Positions 12,118 through 24,200 of a DNA stretch of 64,000 nt are shown here, piece by piece. Below the pieces are notes generated by a model. It ran no database searches. It saw nothing but the letters and a program-made list of their open reading frames with translations, and was not told where the DNA came from. The translations under genes were made by a program, and so were the position numbers. The stretch is taken from NCBI GenBank assembly GCA_903813345.2, contig CAIIXF020000009.1, forward strand, positions 17,073,759-17,137,758. The letters run 5' to 3'. The DNA is from Owenia fusiformis (lineage: Eukaryota; Annelida; Polychaeta; Sabellida; Oweniidae). Position 1 is the first letter of the stretch. Each line of letters starts with the position of its first letter.

Positions 12118-15100
12118 GAGGTATTGGTGCTTCTAAAGACAAGCTGGTGGTACATAATGGAGACTTCCACTCCTTGATGAGACATGTACCACAACCAGGT
12201 AGGAATGCTTAAGGATATAAGCCCTGGACTCAGTGCATTGTGGACTGATCCTATCCTTTAAAGGTAATTGCTCTAACATCTCATGACCAAACATATTCGG
12301 CAATAATCATTTTAATCAATCAAGAGACTCCTCTTGATCACTTGTGAAAAGTTTTGAATGGAACATATCTATGTGGTCTGTATTCCGGATGTATTACCCT
12401 TGGCTTTCTAGATTGACCTTTTTCCAAATGGGCAGTTTCATATTTTCTGCATTATTATGACATAATAGACCATGCACGTTTATTTTAAATGATTAATTAA
12501 AATATCTTCATTTTCAATTTATTTATTGACTGTTATAATGCCAGTCAGTGGAAAATGTATTGTATTTACAATTACAGTATATATTGAAGTAATAAAACAG
12601 TTTACAATCAGAAATGAAAAAACAAAAAGTAAAAATCTACTATTTTATCTCAAAATATGGTAAGATTAAGGTCAAATTGGTGTTCATCCAATACAAAGCA
12701 GCCGTACAGTAGATTGAGTTAATAAAATTAAATGCTATCATATCAATCGGGCTAGCAAGATGTTAGAGCAACTACCGTTAAGGTGTTGTTTCTAACTTTG
12801 CATAAGATGTGCAGCATCAAGTGCTAAAGAAACAACGCCTGAGTGGAATGAATCAGCCACAATGCATTGAGTTTTGGGCTTCAATTCTTTTCAGACATTG
12901 CAAAATAGTTTATACAATAACACTCAAAAGATACAAAATGACAATATATTCCAAGCAATATAATTTAATGATCCCATGGGCTTTCAATTAGAGTTGAAAG
13001 CCCATGATGATCCTTACTGAAGATGATTTCACAATCAGGCTGAATGGTTTATGATTGACTAAAAAGTGTCAGAATTATTTTTCACCATTATCAACAATTA
13101 CATATGATTAATGTTGTTTTTATATATTACTTTTTATTTTAATGCTCATACTATGGAACAAAAACAAATAGGTCCAAGTTAACTTGGGTCTGAGTTGACT
13201 AGGAATCTTAATGTGTACACTGACTTAGACTCATTATGAAGCATTCTTCTTCAGTGGTGGTAGTTACAACAGCAAATATGATAGATGGTGGAAAGGGCTA
13301 CTTAAAAAGAGGTATCACATGCAGCTCATTCACAAGTGTCTCAATAAATCCTCCTATCATCTCCTTTTGTATGAAGATTCCAAGGTAAGTCCAGATATAA
13401 ATTGTTCAATGATCATATTGTGCACAAGTAGTTTTACAGGGTTATGTATACCTTCCTGTATAAATGCAATATCATAGCGACTCCAGGTGAATCTATTTGA
13501 TCAACCAATTTTTAAGAAATTAGGGGAGTTAGGTATATTCCAGTTTAAATCATCTCATGGAGATAAAGCAATCCAATTAGAAAGTTTACAATCTGTAAAC
13601 ATTTAGAGGTTGAATTATTGAAAGGATGCATATAAATCCTGGTATGAGTCCAAAACGTTTTCTTTCATTTACTTTTATTTGAATAGGACATTTCGTAAGA
13701 CCATGCTTTGTACTTATACTTGATATGTAAATTTTTCCCATTAAACACAAACAAAAGATCCTGAAACTTCACCAACAAAGGGTAAAACTGATTTATCAAA
13801 ACAAAAATTTACCTTTCATAAATACATGGCGATCTATACGACACTATTGCTATATAAACAGGCAGAGCTCTCTACACTTTGACTTCAACCTTTGCACTCT
13901 TGAGTACTATTTCGTGATCTTGCCTTTTATACTAAATGGTGAGCATCACCAGAAATGAGTATTCGATTTGCTAAATGATATGCGTTACCCTTTAAATATT
14001 TTCTGTTTTTATGAGGAATTATTGAATACTATACAGATATTGAATTCTGTGGAGTTGAATATCTGTATATATTTCTGAAGGTGTATTCACCGCAGCCCGT
14101 CGGATGAAAATACTTTTTACTAAATTCCTGGGAATTAACTGATGTGACGTCATTTTTAGTGAATACCACTATTTATTCAATTAAAATGACGTCATTTTTA
14201 GTGAATACACTCTTCACACGTTTTCTAAGCAGGGAGACAAGGAATACCTCTATATATTTTCAGTCACATGGTATCTAATTGACCAATGAGAGAATGAGTA
14301 TCACGGCATGGAAATAATAAAATATTTTATGTACCCACCTGGCTATAATATGAGGAGGTTTTGTCCGCCTTTAGGTATGTTTGATTCAGCATTGAAAAAA
14401 TACTCAAAAATAATTTTCAGAATGATTGCTAAAAAGATCAAGGTATTATTGTGAAACAACATTTAAAGTCACATTCTTAGGTCTAACTTCTACGGTACCT
14501 AAAGAGATGTACGATAATATTGTCAGCTTGGTGGGTGTGTGGGCAGGCAGGCGGCAGTGTTTCACTTATTGGCTTGTTTACAGGTTTACAGCCAACTGGT
14601 TGAAGGATTCATCTGGAATTTTCAGGGATGTTTCTAGGTATATATTAGTTATATATTAGTTTTTGGGCATTCTGGGTAAATGTTAAGGTGCCCATTTTGG
14701 ATTTTCCATCCTAAGATCTTGTCTGTTGGGGGTTGTCTATAGGTTACCAGCCAAACCATTTGAGGGATTCATCTGAAATTTTCAGGGATGTTTCTAGGAT
14801 GAAAGTTTAGATCTGATTAGTTTTTGGGCATTCTTGGTAAATGTTGAGGTGGTCATTGTGGATTTTCCGTCTTGTCTGTTGGGGGTTGTCTATAGGTTAC
14901 CAGCCAAACCATTTGAGGGATTCATCTGAAATTTTCAGGGATGTTTCTAGGATGAAAGTTTAGATCTGATTAGTTTTTGGGCATTCTTGGTAAATGTTGA
15001 GGTGGTCATTGTGGATTTTCCGTCTTAAAATCTTGTCTGGTGAGGCTTGTCTACAGCTTTCCAGCAAAACAGTTTCGTGGATTCATCTGATTAGTTTTGG

Positions 15101-18100
15101 GGCATTCTGGGTAAATATTAAGGTGGCTATTTTGTATTTTCCACATTAAAATTTTGTCTGTAAAGCAGTCCTGTCAACTTTGGAACACCTGACGTGAGTG
15201 ACTTACAAATGTTGAACACCTTCCTTCAAATTGTGGATACCTTGGTCCAAAACTGAAGATCATTTTAGCTATAACATTAATACAGCTATGAAAATATCAA
15301 AGTTAAACTTAGAGACCATTAGAAATCAAATTAAACAGAGAGGTGTGACTTATCCCTACCCTCAGATTTTTATAGACATAATTTTGAAAATGTTTCAAAT
15401 CCAAAATGCCCATGTGGGTATAATAATCAGACAAAGGTACATTTCATACTTCATTGCCCTCTTACACTTGAAGCAAGGCAACAATACATGGAAAGTTTAT
15501 CTATGGCTGACCAAAACTCATTAAACTTTTTTGATTTCCAATTTCTTCAGCAAATGCGTGACAAATATGCAAATTGCGGGACAGTTGGATGACCTGGTAA
15601 AGGCTTGTCTACAGGTTTCCAGCTAATCCATTTGAGGGCCTCATCTGAAATTTTCAGGGAAGTTTCTACTTATGGAAGTTCAGAACTGATTATTTTTTGG
15701 GCATTCCGGGATAAATTCAGGCATCTATTGATTTTCAATCCTAAAATCTTGTTAGATAAATCTTGTCTTAGCGATTCCAGGAAAACCACTGAATGGAATA
15801 ACTTCAAATGCTTTCTTTTGGTAAGAAGTGCTAGAGCTGATTAACTTTTTGGTGGCCATCTTGCTTTCTGGCATCCTTTTTGGAAGTTTTTAGATAAATT
15901 TTCTCATCGTGATTCCAGGAAAACCAATCAATCAGTTATTTCAAATTTTACACACGTTACATGGTAAGATTGTTCTAGAGCTGATTAATTTTTTAGTGAC
16001 CATCTCTTGCGGTCATTTTGGAAGTTTTTAGATGATTCTTGTCATCACAATTCCAGGAAAACCACTTAACAGACAATTCCAGGAAAACCACTTAACAGAA
16101 ATACTTCAAATTTTCTGGGTCAGCAAGCCCAAAGTGATATATTTTTGGTACAATATTGTTCATCCTGTGCCTTGTTGTATATCCAATTTCAAATGTTTGA
16201 AAATGTATCTAAAAAAAAGATTATTTCTACTTGCAGATAGTCTTTTGCACAGTTGTTCAATTTGTTTTCAGTCGCATGCATAACTTATTACAAGAAACCA
16301 AACAGTTTGCTGTTCATGTTCTCAACCAGAATCAGGTAAGAGGTCTGCTTTCAAATGTTTCACTTTACATTCTACACTTAATTATTGAAAGAATAAGTTT
16401 TTGGGAAATATATTTTTCATGACAGTTTATTCCAATTACCTTCTATCTTTTCCCTCTTACACACACCAGGCATATTGCCTTCTAACCTTACTCAACTAAA
16501 ATAAGGATGAACAGCAAAGTCATTCCAGTTTCAAATTGACAAAATAGTTTTTAACCCAGGATGTTCATTGTACATTATGTATTTGCTATTTTATGTAATA
16601 ATCACCATGCCTTTCTCTTTGGGGAAGGCAGACACTGATATAATATAAATATTTTTAGGTGAAATATGGCTTACATTTTTCTAAACCAGTGCAAGATGAC
16701 ATAAACCAGTTCCACTTAGTTCCACATGAACTTACTCCACAGGTACAGAATGTTCCTTTTTATGCCACTACTAATATAAGAAGTCTTTATTGTCCCATCG
16801 AACGAGGTTCGGAGGGATATAGAGAACACCTCTGTCTGTCCTTACATCTATCTGGGCGTTAACTCAAATACCGTTGGCCAGATTTTGTTCATATTTTGTA
16901 CACCAGTGTGGGTCAAATGATGACTCATATCCACTCGACAGTAGCCCCAGGTGGATGTTAATATTTAGAGTCAAGTGTAAAATTGAAGTGCCTTGCCACA
17001 TTGGCTTACATGAAAAACATGAAATTCACCATTGTTGAATATTATAGAATAAAGTCAATTTTAAGTACATATTACTTTTTTTTAAGAAAACTGTGAGTAT
17101 GTAAAATCTTTTGAAAAATGGCGGGCTTAACACGCATCACAATTCTTGCTGTAACATGAAAACTAGAAGAGCGATTTTGTTCATATTTGATATGTGAATC
17201 CATATATGATCATATTTGATATGATATGCATGGCACACTGTTTTATGACACTTTGGCTAGAAGGCTGCCAATTTGAAAATCGTTTTTACAGGTTTTATTT
17301 TAAATTCAAAAGTAATTTAGCGATTTTGTTCATATTTGATATGTGAATACCCATAAGCATGGCACACTGTCTTATTACACTTTCGCTTATGAAATGGTGG
17401 CCATTTTGAAAATCCGATGTATGCGATTTTGTTTCGTATTACAATTTGGCTAGTGACCAACCATTTTGAAAATGGGGTCTCATTTTTTATGTGTGTTATT
17501 TTACAATTTTTGCTATAACTGAAAAAGTAGTAGAAGGATTTTGTAAAAATGGCAGCCATAGCTGTTTGATGGGATTTGCTACGCTTTGGCCACCTCATAT
17601 GGGATTTCCGATAATTATCTGATCTCTTCAAAGTCAGGCTATATTATACTCAAATTGAAGGAAATATGGGGTAGATCACAATTATGGTATTGTTTTTCTG
17701 ATTTGTGCCTCAGAAAATTCAAAATGGCTCCCTATGAGGAATTAGCTGTTACTTAGAGATTTCTTTAAGGCATGGTTACATGATACTTTATTAGATCTGA
17801 AATATACTGTCTTTATTATTTGTGCCTTTGAAACTCTTAAATGGTCACCAAAATACTTAAATCCGTGGAAATTCTGATATATCTCTAATGTATGTATTTT
17901 AATATCTACCGTTTATATTTTCAAGGATAAGATGTAGATGGTACATATTACTTTGTGACAAATGCAGGTTCATACATGTTATAATGTTAGTTGGGATTTG
18001 CTACTCCATGGAATTGTCGTTTTCTAGTTTAAATCATTAAAAACAATCTTTTTGAACTTATTGATAATACATTAAGTAATCGTATGTACTGTTGTATTGT

Positions 18101-18252
18101 CAGGGCATCCCTGTGATCTGTGGTGCTGCTGGTGTTCTGCACTGTATGGCTCACTCTGTACACAATGTAGGGGACCATGCTGTATGGTACGGCAGTGTCA
18201 CACAAACTAATGTACACCAATCAGACATTCATCCATTGCTTTATTTCAAAAG
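12118..18252 (+). CDS. Flavin-reductase-like domain, exons 1-5 visible
   Basis: The five exons encode residues 1-168 of the visible protein. Key segments are MRHVPQPVVVVTT, the SSFTSVSINPP flavin loop, the HNLLQETKQFAVHVLN helix and strand, GAAGVLHCMAHSVHNVGDHA, and YGSVTQTNVHQSDIHPLLYF. The family's GDH...GxV pattern is intact. The exon boundaries cut the domain at phases 1, 2, 0, 0 and 2. Nothing is broken, so the domain should be functional. Confidence 0.88.
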
Positions 18253-21200
18253 GTTTGTAATGACTATTGGTTTATGATGAATCTACAAGAGTTCAATGTT
18301 TTATGTACATGTGTATCATTCAGTCTATATTATTCCAATGAATAAGAGAGATATACAGTAATGAAGTCCTCCATTATGATCTGTCAGTTCATCCATCAGA
18401 TGTCTGTCTTGACAGTGCCTCTACCTTTTCTTCAAAATGGCAGCTACTTTGTGAAAGCATTTTCATATTCTCCAAACATAATTATTAAATAATTGATTGA
18501 TAGACTAGATAAGTAGAAATAATCTTGATTTTCATCATAAGGCTAAATATGAATTAAAATTTAATCAAAGTGAGATTATAAAATTACATTTAAAATTACA
18601 GCTTGTGATGTGGTTTTGAAATTGTTTATCAATTTGGAAATTTTAAATTTCTTTTTGAAAATGTTCTAAGTCAGGTAGATTCCCCATAGACATGATAGAG
18701 CCCATGTTATAAAATCATGAAAACTGAAATATCTTCACGTATTGAAGATAATAATTTCAAACAGATGTGTTCGAGTACATAATTGTGTTGAAGATCTCTC
18801 ATTTCGGGTACTGATATCTTTACATCTAGGTTCTAACCCATTGGAATATACAGGGTCTGAATGCAATATTTCAGCCCTATTTGACATTTGTCTCATACTG
18901 CAAATCACTAAATAATGACTTATGATAAAGGAATTGAAGTAAAATAATTAAATATATTATCCACAGCAGATATAACGTTAATTGTAGAAGATTTGAAATC
19001 TGAGATGAAACTAATTCTCGTCTTAAATCACATCGATAGACATTTTTGTCATTTTGCAAGCAAATCATAATGTTCAAAATCCAATTTTCATTCTGTTATT
19101 TTGGATCTCAAAATCCTATTTTACGATATTGAACTATTGGATTTTGCGAGTTAACAATATCATGCACCTAGATATACATTGGGGCTTCGCGATATTGAAT
19201 CTATCCATCGATAATGGAAATTTGAATTTGAAATACACCCGAATTCTCCCAACCTTGTTTCGCCATTTTGGTCTACATCAATGACCGATCGACAGACCAA
19301 TGAAAATCTGTCCTTCTTAACACGATGCATTGTGGAAGATATTCATGTAAATGATCATGTATTTTCTTCTTGCAAATTGGACTATTGCATAATTATCAAA
19401 AAGTTATGTGTAAATATGTTATTCAAGTTTATGGGAGATTTTCTATGTTTCCCACATGGTCTGCCATGTTATCTGACCCATATTAGCCAACTTATGGTGA
19501 AACTGGTAACTTGTTCCTGGTACCTTGGTAATTATTTCATTAATCTGTGTACACTCTGCCTCTATCTATTGATCTTGTTGATCTTGAAAACTGTTATGAG
19601 TTCATAACAAAATTTATTTATTTTTGTTTCAGGTCATTCCGTTCTGTTGGGGATGAAGCATTTATGAATGCATTTGAGGAGAGGACACTTCCATTTGAAG
19701 ACTGGACACATGAGGCTCATCTCAGGATGGCTTGGAACTACATCATGAAATATGGGGAGCAGGCAGAGCCTTATATAAAGTAAGATTTAGTCTTAGTGTA
19801 TGAAGTACAGGAAGTAGACCAGAACCTCATTAACTTCTGATCACAAAACATTTAAGTTGGATTTTTGCGTAGTGATGTGTCTGCAGAATGCATCAAATGA
19901 GATGCGTTTTATCTTCAGTCAAGCGCAATCTAAGATGCGAAGTAAGGTGTAATTTGATGTGAAGTACAAATCAATATTCACCTGTTATTGGCAGATTCAT
20001 TACATGTGTATTGTGTATTGGCACATTCATTGTGGGTATTGTGTATTGGCACATTCATTGTGTGTATTGTGTATTGGCACATTCATTGTGTGTATTGTGT
20101 ATTGGCACATTCATTGTGTATATTGGCAGATTCATTGTGTGTATTGGCACAATCAATGTGTGTATCGTGTATTGGCACATTCATTGTGTGTATTGTGTAT
20201 TGGCACATGCATTGTGTGTATTGTGTATTGGGACATTCATTTTGTGTATTGGCACATTCATTGTGTGTATTGTGTATTGGCAGATTCATTGTGTGTATTG
20301 TGTATTGGCACAATCAATGTGTGTATCGTGTATTGGCACATTCATTGTGTGTATTGTGTATTGGCACATTCATTGTTTGTATTGTGTATTGGCACATTCA
20401 TTGTGTGTGTTATGTATTGGCACATTCACTCTATGTATAGTCTATTGGCACTTTTTGTATTGGCACATTCATTGTGTGTATTGGCACATGCATTGTGTGT
20501 ATTGGCACATGCATTGTGTGTATCGTGTATTTGCACATTCATTTTTTGTATTGTGTATGGGCACATTCATTGTGTGTATTGTATATTGGCAGATTCATTG
20601 TGTGTATTCTGTCTTGGCAGATTCATTATGTGTATTGTGTATTAGCACATTCATTGTGTGTATTGTGTATTGGCACATTTATTGTGTGTATTGGCACATG
20701 CATTGTGTGTATTGTGTATTTGCACATTCATTGTGTGTATTGTGTATGGGTACATTCATTGTGTGTATTGTATATTGGCACATTCATTGTAGGTATTGTG
20801 TATGTGCAGATTCATAATGTGTATTGTGTATATATATTGTATATATTGCACATATTGTGCAGATTCATTGTACATATTGTGTATTGGCATATTCATTGTG
20901 TGTATTGGCACATTAATTGTGTGTATTGTGTATTGGCACATTCATTGTGTGTATTGTGTATTGGCACATTCATTGTGTGTATTGTGTATTGGCACATTCA
21001 TTGTGTATATTGGCAGATTCATTGTGTGTATTGTGTATTGGCACAATCAATGTGTGTATCGTGTATTGGCACATTCATTGTGTGTATTGTGTATTGGCAC
21101 ATGCATTGTGTGTATTGTGTATTGGCACATTCATTTTGTGTATTGGCACATTCATTGTGTGTATTGTGTATTGGCAGATTCATTGTGTGTATTGTGTATT

Positions 21201-24200
21201 GGCACAATCAATGTGTGTATCGTGTATTGGCACATTCATTGTGTGTATTGTGTATTGGCACATTCATTGTTTGTATTGTGTATTGGCACATTCATTGTGT
21301 GTGTTATGTATTGGCACATTCACTCTGTGTATAGTCTATTGGCACTTTTTGTATTGGCACATTCATTGTGTGTATTGGCACATGCATTGTGTGTATTGGC
21401 ACATGCATTGTGTGTATCGTGTATTTGCACATTCATTTTTTGTATTGTGTATGGGCACATTCATTGTGTGTATTGTATATTGGCAGATTCATTGTGTGTA
21501 TTCTGTCTTGGCAGATTCATTATGTGTATTGTGTATTAGCACATTCATTGTGTGTATTGTGTATGGGCACATTCATTGTGTGTATTGTATATTGGCAGAT
21601 TCATTGTGTGTATTCTGTCTTGGCAGATTCATTATGTGTATTGTGTATTAGCACATTCATTGTGTGTATTGTGTATTGGCACATTTATTGTGTGTATTGG
21701 CACATGCATTGTGTGTATTGTGTATTTGCACATTCATTGTGTGTATTGTGTATGGGTACATTCATTGTGTGTATTGTATATTGGCACATTCATTGTAGGT
21801 ATTGTGTATGTGCAGATTCATAATGTGTATTGTGTATATATAGGTTATTTACTGGGAGGGATTGAATATGGGTTTTATTCCGAGGGACAATATGATATTG
21901 ACCGAAGGGTAATATGATATTGACCGAGGGAGCGCAGCGACCGAGTGTCAATATCATATTTCCCAAGGTCAATATCATATTTTCCGAGGAATAAAACCCA
22001 TATTCAATACCGACCAGAAATAACCTATTTATTCCATAATGCACTCCTCCTTAAAATGTTACATTTGGATAATGCTTTTATCAATTAGTCAAGGTTAAAA
22101 ATAACCGGGAAAACCAAAAATAGGTTAATATGTTCCAATACGATTTTTGTCCCGGGGACAATACGATTTTTCCATGTAATACGCTCCAATACGATTTTTT
22201 TCCCGGGGACAATACGATTTTTTCATGTAATACGATTCAATACGATTTTTATTCCTTCATATTTCCCTGGGAAAACAGTAGTATTATGGAATAAATATAT
22301 TGTATATATTGCACATATTGTGCAGATTCATTGTACATATTGTGTATTGGCATATTCATTGTGTGTATTGGCACATTAATTGTGTCTATTGTGTATTGGC
22401 ACATTCATTGTGTGTATTGTGTATTTGCAGATTCATAATATGTATTGTGTATTGGCACATTCATTGTATGTATTGTGTATTGGCACATTCATTGTGCATT
22501 GGCACAATCATTGTGTTTATCGTGTATTGGCACATTCATTGTGTGTATCGTGTATTGACACATTCATTGTGTGTATCGTGTATTGGCACATTCATTGTGT
22601 GTATTGTCTATTTGCATATTCATTGCGTCTATTATATATTGACACATTCATTGTGTGTATTGTGTATTGGCACATTCATTGTGTTTATCGTGTATTGGCA
22701 CATTCATTGTGTGTATTGTGTATTGGCACAATCATTGTGTTTATCGTGTATTGGCACATTCATTGTGTGTATCGTGTATTGACACATTCATTGTGTGTAT
22801 CGTGTATTGGCACATTCATTGTGTGTATTGTCTATTTGCATATTCATTGCGTCTATTATATATTGACACATTCATTGTGTGTATTGTGTATTGGCACATT
22901 CATTGTGTTTATCGTGTATTGACACATTCATTGTGTGTATTGTGTATTGGCACAATCATTGTGTTTATCGTGTATTGGCACATTCATTGTGTGTATCGTG
23001 TATTGACACATTCATTGTGTGTATCGTGTATTGGCACATTCATTGTGTGTATTGTCTATTTGCATATTCATTGCGTCTATTATATATTGACACATTCATT
23101 GTGTGTATTGTGTATTGGCACATTCATTCTGTGTATTGACACATTCATTATGTGTATCGGCACATTCATTCTGTGTATCGTGTATTGGCACATTCATTGT
23201 GTGTATTTTTTTGTGCATTGGCACATTCATTGTGGGTATTGTGTATTGGCACATTCATTCTGTGTATTGACACATTCATTGTGTGTATTGGCACATTCAT
23301 TGTGTGTATTGTGTATTGGCACATTCACTGTGTGTATCGTGTATTGGCACATTCATTGTGTGTATCGTGTATTGGCACATTCATTGTGTGTATTGTCTAT
23401 TTGCATATTCATTGCGTCTATTATATATTGACACATTCATTGTGTGTATTGTGTATTGGCACATTCATTGTGTGTATCGGCACATTCATTGTGTGTATCA
23501 TGTATTGACACATTCATTGTGTATATTGTGCATGGGCACATTCATTGTGTGCATAGTTTATTGGCACATTTTGTATTTCACACATTCATTGTGTGTATTG
23601 GCACATTCATTGTGTGTATTGGCTCATTCATTGTGTGTATTGTCTATTTGCATATTCATTGCGTGTATTGAATATTTGCACATTCATTGTGTGTATTGTG
23701 TATTGGCACATTCATTCTGTGTATTGTCTATTTGCATATTCATTGGGTCTATTGAATATTTGCACATTCATTGTGTGTATTGGCACATTCATTGTGTGTA
23801 TTGGCACATTCATTGTGTGTATCATGTATTGACACATTCACTGTGTGTATGGTGTATTGGCACATTCATTCTGTGTATTGTCTATTTGCATATTCATTGC
23901 GTCTATTATATATTGACACATTCATTGTGTGTATTGTGTATTGGCACATTCATTGTGTGTATTGTGTATTGGCACATTCATTGTGTGTATTGGCACATTC
24001 ATTGTGTGTATTGTGTATCGGCACATTCATTGTGTGTATCATGTATTGACACATTCATTGTGTGTATTTTTTTGTGCATTGGCACATTCATTGTGGGTAT
24101 TGTGTATTGGCACATTTTGTTCTTGCACATTCATTGTGTGTATTGGCACATTCATTGTGTGTATTGGCACATTCATTGTGTGTATCATGTATTGACACAT

